Source of the DNA: Tenacibaculum jejuense
GTDB taxonomy: Bacteria > Bacteroidota > Bacteroidia > Flavobacteriales > Flavobacteriaceae
Assembly (NCBI RefSeq): GCF_900198195.1
Contig: NZ_LT899436.1
Span: 4,058,001-4,122,000 of the forward strand
Reading direction: 5' to 3'
DNA: 64,000 nt
Position 1 is the first letter of the stretch. The number at the start of each line of letters is the position of its first letter. This document shows positions 35,297 to 41,959 of this stretch, one piece after another. The notes beneath the pieces were generated by a model. That model was not told where the DNA came from, made no database searches, and saw only the letters and a list, made by a program, of their open reading frames with translations. The translations under genes and the position numbers were made by a program.

Positions 35297-36550
35297 TTAT
35301 AAACTAAAAGCTGATTTTACTTGATCTACATAGTCTAATTTCTCCCATGTAAATAGCTCTACATCCAATGTTTTTTCTTCTCCATTTGGCTGAATAAATG
35401 TTTTAGACACTACTTCATTTACTCTTCCCATATGTCCATAAGCAGCTGTTTCACTATACATTGGAGCTCTAAGTTTTAATCTAGATTCAATTGCATGAGG
35501 TCTCATGTCAAAAATCTCAGAAACTTTACTTGCGATTTCACCATCATTTAAATCAACTTTTGAAGTTCCGTAAGTATCAACAAAAATACCCATTGGCTCA
35601 ACAACTCCAATAGCATAAGAAACTTGAACTAAAACCTCGTCCGCTACACCAGCAGCAACTAAGTTTTTAGCAATATGACGTGTTGCATATGCAGCACTTC
35701 TATCTACTTTACTTGGATCTTTTCCTGAAAAAGCTCCTCCACCGTGAGCTCCTTTTCCTCCGTAAGTATCAACTATAATTTTTCTACCAGTTAAGCCTGT
35801 ATCTCCATGAGGTCCACCAATAACAAACTTCCCTGTAGGGTTGATATGATATTTAATATCTTCATTAAATAACTTTTGGATATTCTCTGGTAACTTCGCT
35901 ATTACTCTAGGAATTAAAATATTTTTAATATCTTCTCTAATCTTACCTAACATTGTAGCATCGTCACCAAAATCATCATGCTGTGTAGAAACCACAATCG
36001 CTTCAATTCTTTGAGGTACATTGTTATCAGAATATTCAATAGTAACCTGACTTTTTGCATCTGGTCTTAAATATGAAATTTCTTTACCTTCTCTTCTTAA
36101 CTCAGCTAATTCTTTTAAGATTAAATGAGATAAATCTAAAGCCAAAGGCATATAGTTTTCAGTTTCACTAGTAGCGTAACCAAACATCATACCTTGATCA
36201 CCAGCTCCTTGCTCTTCTTTTTTAGCTCTATCTACTCCTCTATTAATGTCATCTGACTGTTCGTGAATTGCAGAAAATACTCCACAAGAATTTCCATCGA
36301 ACATATACTCACTCTTAGTGTAACCTATTTTGTTAATTACATTTCTAGCAATCTTTTGAACATCTAAATAAATATTAGACTTCACCTCACCTGCTAAAAC
36401 AACCTGACCTGTAGTAACTAAAGTCTCACAAGCAACTTTAGATTCTGGATCGAAGGCTAAAAAATTATCAATTAAAGCATCACTAATTTGATCTGCAACT
36501 TTATCTGGATGTCCTTCAGATACACTTTCTGATGTGAAAAAATATGACAT
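35297..36550 (-). CDS. metK: S-adenosylmethionine synthetase
   Basis: 417 residues. All signature motifs are present: [15 protein letters not shown] (N-terminal ATP/Met site), [12 protein letters not shown] (methionine loop), and [16 protein letters not shown] (P-loop-like). It makes SAM from Met and ATP. Its leader is unusual: about 120 nt with SAM-II-like sequence blocks and two competing base-pairings, consistent with feedback control by its own product. Confidence 0.97.
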   Translation of the reverse strand: MSYFFTSESVSEGHPDKVADQISDALIDNFLAFDPESKVACETLVTTGQVVLAGEVKSNIYLDVQKIARNVINKIGYTKSEYMFDGNSCGVFSAIHEQSDDINRGVDRAKKEEQGAGDQGMMFGYATSETENYMPLALDLSHLILKELAELRREGKEISYLRPDAKSQVTIEYSDNNVPQRIEAIVVSTQHDDFGDDATMLGKIREDIKNILIPRVIAKLPENIQKLFNEDIKYHINPTGKFVIGGPHGDTGLTGRKIIVDTYGGKGAHGGGAFSGKDPSKVDRSAAYATRHIAKNLVAAGVADEVLVQVSYAIGVVEPMGIFVDTYGTSKVDLNDGEIASKVSEIFDMRPHAIESRLKLRAPMYSETAAYGHMGRVNEVVSKTFIQPNGEEKTLDVELFTWEKLDYVDQVKSAFSL

Positions 36551-36587
36551 GTTATTTTTTTTTCGTTTTGGATTAATAAACTTTTTC

Positions 36588-36670
36588 TGAGGAAGTTGTC
36601 GTAAAATGTAGCAAACATTACTGTTTTAGCATTTTTTTACGAGGTCGCAATCAGAACAAATATTTCCTCA
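36588..36670 (-). promoter_or_regulatory. Candidate SAM-II-like riboswitch/structured leader of metK
   Basis: Read on the minus strand. A putative P1 forms between GAGG (36669-36666) and CCTC (36644-36641), with ATTTG in its loop, then a GTAAA-like block and GCTAAA (36630-36625), the order seen in SAM-II. TTGTT in the loop can pair with AACAG after GCTAAA as a pseudoknot. A competing fold is longer: TGAGGAA (36670-36664) with TTCCTCA (36594-36588) and TCGTAAAA (36642-36635) with TTTTACGA (36606-36599). SAM-II-type riboswitches are known in Bacteroidota; identity here is an inference from pattern. Confidence 0.5.
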
Positions 36671-36683
36671 AAAAAATCAGCGT

Positions 36684-36714
36684 CAAATTTAATGTATATT
36701 ATATCATTATTAAA
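36684..36714 (-). promoter_or_regulatory. Promoter of metK
   Basis: On the minus strand TTTA-N19-TAAATTTG, one base off the full consensus. It predicts a transcript starting near 36677, about 7 nt before the structured leader. Confidence 0.65.
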
Positions 36715-36905
36715 ATTTATCAGCGTTTATCTTTATAAAATTAATAAATTCAGCAAGAAAACTCAATAACCAACAAAAAGTAAAACAAACATTTCTCTAA
36801 TTAAGACAAAAGAAACTTAAAATGTACTATATCTTTCCGATCAGGAAAACGTTTTCTAAACTTACAAGCTTATAATTTTCACTCTATAAATAAAGCTATA
36901 TTAAA

Positions 36906-37223
36906 ATGATATTAGAAATAACAGACTCATCATTTGAAGTACAGGTATTAGACTCAAAAAAAACTGCAGTAGTTTGTTTTTGGAGTACCAAAAGTAAACC
37001 ATCTACAATAACGCGATCAATTATTGAAGAAATTAGTATTGAATATGACAGTAAAACCGTCTTTGGCTGTATAAATATTGACGAGAATAAAGAGCAGGCA
37101 AGTAAATATGGCATTAAAAATATTCCTGCTGTTTTAATCTTTAAAAATGGAAAACTATTTGTTAGAAGCGTCGGAGTTGTTCCTAAAAAAACATACATCG
37201 AAGATATACAGACTTTACTTTAA
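36906..37223 (+). CDS. Thioredoxin paralogue with no active-site cysteines
   Basis: 105 residues, same length as the adjacent TrxA and alignable without gaps. The active site is changed at every key position: WCGPC becomes KSKPS (residues 29-33), so both redox Cys (30 and 33) are Ser, and the buried Asp24 is Cys. The cis-Pro region NIPA is kept. It cannot do normal dithiol chemistry; a binding or regulatory role is possible. It lies 117 nt upstream of trxA, which has its own promoter. Confidence 0.88.
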   Translation: MILEITDSSFEVQVLDSKKTAVVCFWSTKSKPSTITRSIIEEISIEYDSKTVFGCINIDENKEQASKYGIKNIPAVLIFKNGKLFVRSVGVVPKKTYIEDIQTLL

Positions 37224-37280
37224 CTAAATTTCTTATTAACAAAATCAATTGACACATAAGAAAAACCAATTTAAACACTA

Positions 37281-37311
37281 TTGAAAAAAGTGAAATAAAT
37301 TATTACATTTG
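37281..37311 (+). promoter_or_regulatory. Promoter of trxA
   Basis: TTG (37281-37283)-N20-TACATTTG (37304-37311), 30 nt upstream of the trxA ATG. Confidence 0.65.
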
Positions 37312-37340
37312 TAGACATTAAATACATAAAAGACAAAAGA

Positions 37341-37658
37341 ATGGCATTAGAAATTACAGATACATCATTTGAAGAAGTAGTATTAAAATCAGACAAACCG
37401 GTTTTAGTTGATTTTTGGGCTACTTGGTGTGGGCCATGTAGAATGGTTGGACCTATTATTGATGAGATTAGTAGCGAGTATGAAGGTAAAGCTATTGTTG
37501 GTAAAGTAGATGTTGATGCTAACCAAGAATTTGCAGCTAAATATGGAGTTCGTAATATTCCTACTGTATTAGTTTTTAAAAACGGTGAAGTTGTAGCTAA
37601 GCAAGTTGGTGCTGCTCCTAAAAAAGCATATACTGACAAGATTGACGCTGCACTATAA
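37341..37658 (+). CDS. trxA: Thioredoxin
   Basis: 105 residues. The active site is DFWATWCGPCRM with Cys30 and Cys33, Asp24 and the cis-Pro in NIPT. It reduces disulfides in cytosolic proteins using thioredoxin reductase and likely feeds DsbD. It has its own promoter and terminator and lies next to a Cys-less paralogue. Confidence 0.96.
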   Translation: MALEITDTSFEEVVLKSDKPVLVDFWATWCGPCRMVGPIIDEISSEYEGKAIVGKVDVDANQEFAAKYGVRNIPTVLVFKNGEVVAKQVGAAPKKAYTDKIDAAL

Positions 37659-37678
37659 ATTTTATAGAAAAATTAAAT

Positions 37679-37710
37679 AAAAAAGGTTTGACGAATGTCA
37701 AACCTTTTTT
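37679..37710 (+). terminator. Terminator of trxA
   Basis: Perfect stem GGTTTGAC (37685-37692) with GTCAAACC (37697-37704), loop GAAT, flanked by A and T runs. Confidence 0.88.
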
Positions 37711-37724
37711 ATTTTTAAAAACTT

Positions 37725-38651
37725 ATGAATATACAACTTTCATCTCTTCAATCTTCAGAAATAAAAAATTTAGAACTTCTTGCCAAACAAGTTGTAGAAG
37801 GTTTTATAACTGGAATGCATAAAAGTCCGTTTCATGGGTTTTCTGTTGAGTTTTCTGAGCATAAATTATATAATAAAGGAGAAAACACAAGACATATTGA
37901 TTGGAAACTTTTTGCTAAGACTGAAAAATTATACACCAAGAAATATGAAGAAGAAACCAATTTGAGATGTCACATCATTATTGATAATTCTTCATCAATG
38001 CATTATCCTGTTAAGCAAAAACAAAAGTTTGGTGATCTTAATAAAATAGGATTTTCTTGTGTAGCTGCTGCATCTTTAATAGAAATCTTAAAAAAACAAA
38101 GAGATGCTGTTGGTTTAAGTATTTATTCTGACACATATGAGTTTTATGCTCCTGAAAAAGGAAGTGAACGTCATCGAAAACTTATTATTAATGAACTAGA
38201 AAAGACATTAATATCTCAAGCTAGTTCTAAATCTACAGAAACATATAAATATCTTCATGAAATTGCAGAAAAAATTCACCGTAGATCTTTAATTTTTGTG
38301 TTTACAGACATGTTTCAAACCAATAAGAATCAAGAGGAATTATTTAATGCACTGCGACACTTAAAGTACAACAAACACGAAGTTGTTCTGTTTCACACTT
38401 ATGATAAAAGGTTAGAATTGGATTTTGATTTCGAAGATGGACCTAAGAAGTTTATAGATATCGAAACCAATCAAGAAATAAACCTTTATCCTGATAGTGT
38501 GAAGGATACATACAAAAAAAATACTGAATCATTCTTTAATAATTTAAAAAATGAATGTTTACAGTATAAGATTAATTATGTTCCGGTTAATATACATGAA
38601 GGATATGACTCAATCTTAACAAGTTACTTAGTGAGTAGAAGAAAAGTATAA
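37725..38651 (+). CDS. DUF58 domain protein
   Basis: 308 residues, cytoplasmic. The DUF58 N-terminus contains HGFSVEFSEH...NTRHIDWKLFAKT, followed by a von Willebrand A-like domain with the MIDAS pattern DNSSSMHYP and a Lys/Arg-rich C-terminus. DUF58 proteins are usually partnered with MoxR AAA ATPases and membrane VWA proteins (BatA-type); those partners are not seen here, since the next genes are tRNAs. The start is 14 nt after the trxA terminator. Confidence 0.88.
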   Translation: MNIQLSSLQSSEIKNLELLAKQVVEGFITGMHKSPFHGFSVEFSEHKLYNKGENTRHIDWKLFAKTEKLYTKKYEEETNLRCHIIIDNSSSMHYPVKQKQKFGDLNKIGFSCVAAASLIEILKKQRDAVGLSIYSDTYEFYAPEKGSERHRKLIINELEKTLISQASSKSTETYKYLHEIAEKIHRRSLIFVFTDMFQTNKNQEELFNALRHLKYNKHEVVLFHTYDKRLELDFDFEDGPKKFIDIETNQEINLYPDSVKDTYKKNTESFFNNLKNECLQYKINYVPVNIHEGYDSILTSYLVSRRKV

Positions 38652-38668
38652 TTTTTTTAAATTATTTT

Positions 38669-38699
38669 TTTGCATAAATAGAAAAAGATTATATATTTG
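38669..38699 (+). promoter_or_regulatory. Promoter of the first tRNA-Asp
   Basis: TTTG-N19-TATATTTG, an exact match to the Bacteroidota promoter consensus. Confidence 0.8.
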
Positions 38700-38717
38700 C
38701 ACCCGCAATACTGCAAC

Positions 38718-38791
38718 GGTCTGGTAGTTCAGCTGGTTAGAATACATGCCTGTCACGCATGGGGTCGCGGGTTCGAGTCCCGTCCAGACCG
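38718..38791 (+). tRNA. tRNA-Asp (anticodon GTC)
   Basis: 74 nt with a full cloverleaf: acceptor GGTCTGG/CCAGACC, D arm with AGCTGGTTAGA, anticodon loop CTGTCAC (GTC), T arm with GGTTCGAGTCC. The CCA end is not encoded. It is nearly identical to the copy at 38926. Confidence 0.95.
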
Positions 38792-38794
38792 CAG

Positions 38795-38824
38795 AAAAGC
38801 TTCTCAATCGAGAAGCTTTTTTTA
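38795..38824 (+). terminator. Terminator of the first tRNA-Asp
   Basis: AAAAGCTTCTC with GAGAAGCTTTT, loop AATC, followed by more T. Confidence 0.85.
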
Positions 38825-38899
38825 TTCTTACATTTTACACTTAAAACCTAACTTCACCATTTTTTTTCAATAATTCTTTATCTATTTAAAAAAAAACAG

Positions 38900-38907
38900 T
38901 AAGTTTG
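38900..38907 (+). promoter_or_regulatory. Promoter -7 element of the second tRNA-Asp
   Basis: TAAGTTTG with a TTTA 19 nt upstream (ending 38880). Confidence 0.6.
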
Positions 38908-38925
38908 CACCCGCAATAGCGCAAC

Positions 38926-38999
38926 GGTCTGGTAGTTCAGCTGGTTAGAATACATGCCTGTCACGCATGGGGTCGCGGGTTCGAGTCCCGTCCAGACCG
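38926..38999 (+). tRNA. tRNA-Asp (anticodon GTC), second copy
   Basis: Identical 74-nt cloverleaf to the first copy. The 5' leader (TTTGCACCCGCAATA) and the hairpin that follows are also repeated, so the unit was duplicated as promoter-tRNA-terminator. Confidence 0.95.
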
Positions 39000-39000
39000 C

Positions 39001-39029
39001 AAAAGCTTCTCAATTGAGAAGCTTTTTTT
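39001..39029 (+). terminator. Terminator of the second tRNA-Asp
   Basis: Palindromic AAAAGCTTCTCAA/TTGAGAAGCTTTT followed by T residues. Confidence 0.85.
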
Positions 39030-39060
39030 ATTCTTATAATTTCCCACTACTCTTTTAAAT

Positions 39061-39080
39061 AACTATACTTTTGTGTAGTT
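39061..39080. promoter_or_regulatory. 20-bp inverted-repeat box of the ThiF-like gene
   Basis: AACTATAC-TTTT-GTGTAGTT: 8-bp arms with one mismatch. It ends 20 nt before the -7 element TATCTTTG (39101-39108), overlapping the -33 position; its centre is at about -44.5. The same box occurs twice in the LuxR/acyltransferase gap. Confidence 0.75.
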
Positions 39081-39100
39081 CTTTCCTTCCTAACAGATAA

Positions 39101-39108
39101 TATCTTTG
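39101..39108 (+). promoter_or_regulatory. Promoter -7 element of the ThiF-like gene
   Basis: TATCTTTG, 16 nt upstream of the ATG, so the leader is only about 10 nt long. Confidence 0.65.
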
Positions 39109-39124
39109 TATAAAATCCCAAAAA

Positions 39125-39880
39125 ATGAATGAAAGATATATAAGGAATAGACTCTATTTAAATGATCAGGAACAAGAAATGATTAAAAATTGCTCAATAA
39201 TCCTTGGAGGTTCTGGTATTGGCAGTACTATTGCCGAATGTGCTTTACGTTTAGGGTTTGAAAAAATTACTATTATAGATGGAGATCAAGTAGAATTATC
39301 TAATCTTAATCGTCAGAATTATACAGAAGATGATATCAACATTGATAAAGTAGAAGCTATTAAAAATAGATTACTTTCAATAAATTCTAATGCAGAGATT
39401 AATGTTTTCAATGAGTTTATTACTGAAGATAATATTAAAGGATGTATAGAAGGTCATGAAATAGCCATTAACGCATTAGATTTCTCTTCAGAGATTCCAT
39501 TACTCTTTGATGAAATTTGCCAAGAAAATAAAATCCCAGTACTTCATCCTTACAATTTAGGCTGGGGCGGTTTAGTAACCGTTATAAACCCAAAAGGTTT
39601 ATCTTTAAAAACACTGAAGAGAAACAACGAAGAATTTAATGAAGTAAATGTTGTAAAATACGCTACTAGTTATTTAAAATTTTGGGGAAATCCTCACGAT
39701 TGGATAGAAGAAATTTTAGACAAATACGTAAATGAAAAAGAAATTTTACCTCCACCTCAACTTTCTATTGCGTCTTGGTTTGTTGCTGCAATTTGCACAC
39801 ATTTATTATATAATATAGCCACTAAAAAAGAGTATAAAGAATTCCCTGAATTCTATTTATCAACAATAATGAATAATTAA
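39125..39880 (+). CDS. ThiF/MoeB-like E1 adenylyltransferase
   Basis: 251 residues of the E1-like fold. The nucleotide loop is GGSGIGS (28-34), followed by IDGD (about 51-54), SNLNRQN (59-65) with the Arg finger, and DKVEA (74-78). ATP-binding residues are therefore kept. The usual CxxC zinc pairs of MoeB/ThiF are absent, and no ubiquitin-like partner is seen nearby. It may adenylate a carboxyl group in making a small molecule or peptide. It converges with the PAS-LuxR gene (4-nt overlap) and shares its operator. Confidence 0.85.
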   Translation: MNERYIRNRLYLNDQEQEMIKNCSIILGGSGIGSTIAECALRLGFEKITIIDGDQVELSNLNRQNYTEDDINIDKVEAIKNRLLSINSNAEINVFNEFITEDNIKGCIEGHEIAINALDFSSEIPLLFDEICQENKIPVLHPYNLGWGGLVTVINPKGLSLKTLKRNNEEFNEVNVVKYATSYLKFWGNPHDWIEEILDKYVNEKEILPPPQLSIASWFVAAICTHLLYNIATKKEYKEFPEFYLSTIMNN

Positions 39881-40635
39881 ATAAGCCTGTTATTTGTTGC
39901 GTACGCGATTGCTTCAGATATATTTACGACTTCTAACTTATCAAATAATTTTCTCCTGTGAAATTTTACAGTATCAGGAGACACAAAAATAGCTTCTGCA
40001 ATTTCATTAATTGTATAACCTCGTATTGAAAACCTCAGAATTTCACTTTCCCTACTAGTCAGTTTAATTTTCTCAGTTGTTTTCCAAAAGTCACCTTCTA
40101 AATCGTACTTAAATATTTTATTATCTCCTTTTTTATAAACTTTAATATTCCCTGAACTCTGTTCTGCTGATAACGAAATAATACAGAGAGCTTTCCAAAT
40201 CTTACCATCATTAGTTAAAAACAAAGGAGTTAACTTTTGATTGATTAAAATAACTTTCCCTTCGTTGTTCTTTAAATGAAAATCATAAGATATGGTGTAA
40301 TTTTTTCGTTCCTCAACAGGAATTTTCTCATAAAAGTCAAAACCAATTGTATTTATTTTTAACAGTAAATCTAAGTCGGGTTTTGTTACATACTTAAAGT
40401 AAAAAGCGTAGCCCATTCGTTCTACTTCTTTTGCAGTATGTCCACATAAGAAAAGCGGATTATCTGAAACATATTCAAATCCTTTCTTCTCATAATCTAT
40501 AATATAAATACTTTTATAAGTGGTTCTAGCAAAAGCCTTTACCGGTTCTAGATAATCAACTGTTTGCCTTTGATCATCATCAGAAACATCGTTAACGGTA
40601 TTTTTGCTATAGAAAAAATCATTAACATTAGCCAT
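39877..40635 (-). CDS. PAS-LuxR transcriptional regulator
   Basis: 252 residues. A PAS-like N-terminal domain (about 35-155, with TYKSIYIIDYEKKGFEYVSDNP) is followed by a LuxR-type HTH (about 190-250: LTSRESEILRFSIRGY, VSPDTVKFHRRKLFDKL). It lacks a recognisable acyl-homoserine-lactone domain, so a PAS-bound signal is more likely. It is divergent from the LuxI/FeeM-like gene across a 161-bp gap with two copies of a 20-bp palindrome, and the ThiF-like gene carries a third. It is the obvious candidate binder. Confidence 0.88.
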   Translation of the reverse strand: MANVNDFFYSKNTVNDVSDDDQRQTVDYLEPVKAFARTTYKSIYIIDYEKKGFEYVSDNPLFLCGHTAKEVERMGYAFYFKYVTKPDLDLLLKINTIGFDFYEKIPVEERKNYTISYDFHLKNNEGKVILINQKLTPLFLTNDGKIWKALCIISLSAEQSSGNIKVYKKGDNKIFKYDLEGDFWKTTEKIKLTSRESEILRFSIRGYTINEIAEAIFVSPDTVKFHRRKLFDKLEVVNISEAIAYATNNRLI

Positions 40636-40658
40636 AATAGGAGTTTGGTTGGTTATCT

Positions 40659-40666
40659 CAAATATA
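40659..40666 (-). promoter_or_regulatory. Promoter -7 element of the PAS-LuxR gene
   Basis: TATATTTG on the minus strand, 24 nt upstream of the ATG. The nearest box is 27 nt further upstream. Confidence 0.6.
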
Positions 40667-40693
40667 ATTCTTTTTTATTTGGCAAATTTTCAG

Positions 40694-40713
40694 AACTACA
40701 CTTTTGTGTAGTT
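40694..40713. promoter_or_regulatory. 20-bp inverted-repeat box, LuxR-proximal
   Basis: AACTACACTTTTGTGTAGTT: perfect 8-bp arms around TTTT. It differs by one base from the box at 39061. Centre about -51.5 from the predicted LuxR transcription start. Confidence 0.8.
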
Positions 40714-40731
40714 TGCTACATATCAAAACAT

Positions 40732-40751
40732 TACTACACTCAAGTGTAATA
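40732..40751. promoter_or_regulatory. 20-bp inverted-repeat box of the acyltransferase gene
   Basis: TACTACAC-TCAA-GTGTAATA, the same layout with CTACAC/GTGTAA arms. It ends exactly 20 nt before the -7 element TAGCTTTA (40772-40779), as for the ThiF-like gene. Confidence 0.7.
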
Positions 40752-40771
40752 CATTTCTATTGATCTGTAGA

Positions 40772-40779
40772 TAGCTTTA
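40772..40779 (+). promoter_or_regulatory. Promoter -7 element of the acyltransferase gene
   Basis: TAGCTTTA, one base off TAnnTTTG, 17 nt upstream of the ATG. Confidence 0.5.
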
Positions 40780-40796
40780 GAATAAAATCACTTACC

Positions 40797-41477
40797 ATGT
40801 TATCAACTAAAAACTATCTACAAAAACTAGAAAAGCATCAAATAATTAATTTAGCAGAATTTATTGTTCATGAAAACTACAATCACCATAGCAATGAAAC
40901 AATACCTAAAAACCATAAAGAAAAAATAAACGATATCTTCCATGAAGAATTAAACTATTTTAAAGATTCCCTTGTCTTTGTTTCAAAAGATATTACAGGT
41001 ACTATTAATGGTGCAATTCGTATTTTAAAATGGAACTTTAAAGATAAACTACCGATTCAAAAGATTTTTGGAATATATCCATTATTAGCTATTAAAAAAG
41101 ACTGTATTAATCATATTTTCCATATAGGTCGTTTTGCTATAAAGAAAAATACCAGAAACATTAATCTATTCAAGAAATTAATGATTTGTGCAATAACACC
41201 TATTTGTCAACATAAAAATAATATTGCATTTGCAGAATGTGACAGTAAACTTTTACGGGTTTTACATTTAATAGGAATAAAAGCAGAAGTAATAGGAAAA
41301 TCAAAATACTATTTAGGATCTGAAACTATCCCTATAGCTTTACCTTATGAAAGCTTAATAGATTTCTACCACAAGAACAAGACTATTATAACAAACAGTA
41401 CTTTATCATCGATCTCCCAACCACTATATAAAAAATCAATCTCCACTACATTAGAAACGAATCACCCTTTCATGTAA
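40797..41477 (+). CDS. LuxI/FeeM-like N-acyltransferase (GNAT fold)
   Basis: 226 residues. The layout resembles GNAT-fold acyl synthases of the LuxI/FeeM type: an N-terminal helical part, GTINGAIRIL (about 68-77), the conserved FHIGRFAIKK segment (108-117), the ICAITPICQ helix, and the C-terminal RVLHLIGIKAEVIG plus IALPYESL. LuxI makes acyl-homoserine lactones and FeeM makes N-acyl tyrosines from acyl-ACP. The product here is unknown and the family call is by pattern only. It is divergent from a PAS-LuxR regulator. Confidence 0.55.
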   Translation: MLSTKNYLQKLEKHQIINLAEFIVHENYNHHSNETIPKNHKEKINDIFHEELNYFKDSLVFVSKDITGTINGAIRILKWNFKDKLPIQKIFGIYPLLAIKKDCINHIFHIGRFAIKKNTRNINLFKKLMICAITPICQHKNNIAFAECDSKLLRVLHLIGIKAEVIGKSKYYLGSETIPIALPYESLIDFYHKNKTIITNSTLSSISQPLYKKSISTTLETNHPFM

Positions 41478-41759
41478 TAAATAAAAATCTGTTGTTACAA
41501 TTCAAAACCTAACCTAATCGACAATCTTAATTTAAATAAAAATTGTTCAAAATTACTTAATATCCTTATGCACCGGCTTATTTTGAAAAAAAACAATGGT
41601 TTTCAACCGAAAACTTAAGCTATTAACTTTGTAGTAGTATATATTTTTTATCTAAACTGTTTTAAAACTTATAAATATCTAATTAGTTTTCTGAGTTCTT
41701 AAAAATTAAATAGCTTTTTTTATTAAAATCATAAAAATTCAATTTTCGTAAATCAAATA
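41478..41759. other. Intergenic region before the attenuator promoter
   Basis: 282 bp, AT-rich. It contains an isolated TAACTTTG (41624-41631) that could be a further -7 element, and the left arm of the 13-bp inverted repeat. No gene was seen. Confidence 0.5.
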
Positions 41760-41776
41760 TTTGTTTTTATGATTTT
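41725..41776. promoter_or_regulatory. 13-bp inverted repeat across the aromatic operon promoter
   Basis: AAAATCATAAAAA (41725-41737) and TTTTTATGATTTT (41764-41776) are perfect complements separated by 26 nt. The right arm lies in the spacer of the promoter, so it could be an operator for a repressor. Confidence 0.55.
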
Positions 41777-41790
41777 AATATATAGATTTG
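41760..41790 (+). promoter_or_regulatory. Promoter of the aromatic operon leader
   Basis: TTTG (41760-41763)-N19-TAGATTTG (41783-41790), an exact consensus match. Transcription should start near 41797, about 19 nt before the leader peptide ATG. Confidence 0.8.
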
Positions 41791-41815
41791 TTTAAAACAT
41801 TTAAGTTAAAGAATT

Positions 41816-41890
41816 ATGTTACAAAATGTATGGCAAGGTTTTTATTTTTACTTTTACTATTATAGTAAGAGGAGAGGCTTTGTATCATAG
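41816..41890 (+). CDS. Phe/Tyr-rich attenuator leader peptide
   Basis: A 24-codon ORF whose centre is eight consecutive aromatic codons (FYFYFYYY, 41840-41863), with no match to any protein family and no other role obvious. Placed between a consensus promoter and a terminator ahead of phe/tyr biosynthesis genes, it is a classical attenuator leader. Its late codons (GAGGCTTT, 41874-41881) form the antiterminator strand. Confidence 0.85.
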   Translation: MLQNVWQGFYFYFYYYSKRRGFVS

Positions 41891-41949
41891 ATTTAAGATA
41901 ACATTAAATTATATAAATTATAAAGCCTCGATATTTCGAGGCTTTTTTT
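41874..41949 (+). promoter_or_regulatory. Transcription attenuator (antiterminator/terminator switch)
   Basis: Terminator: AAAGCCTCGA (41922-41931), loop TATT, TCGAGGCTTT (41936-41945), then T to 41949. Antiterminator: GAGGCTTTGTA (41874-41884) pairs with 41919-41929 over 11 bp (one G-U), so the folds exclude each other. A ribosome stalled at the Phe/Tyr codons leaves 41874-41884 free, letting the antiterminator form; a ribosome that reaches the TAG at 41888-41890 covers it, allowing termination. Confidence 0.85.
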
Positions 41950-41959
41950 ATGGATTAAA

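Noticed and set aside
36896..37639. Minus-strand frames opposite the two thioredoxin genes
   Set aside because: Mirror shadows; both show the same pattern because the genes opposite are paralogues.
41624..41631. TAACTTTG as the main promoter of the aromatic operon
   Set aside because: It lacks a good -33 element and would give a long leader; the promoter at 41760-41790 matches fully and is better placed.
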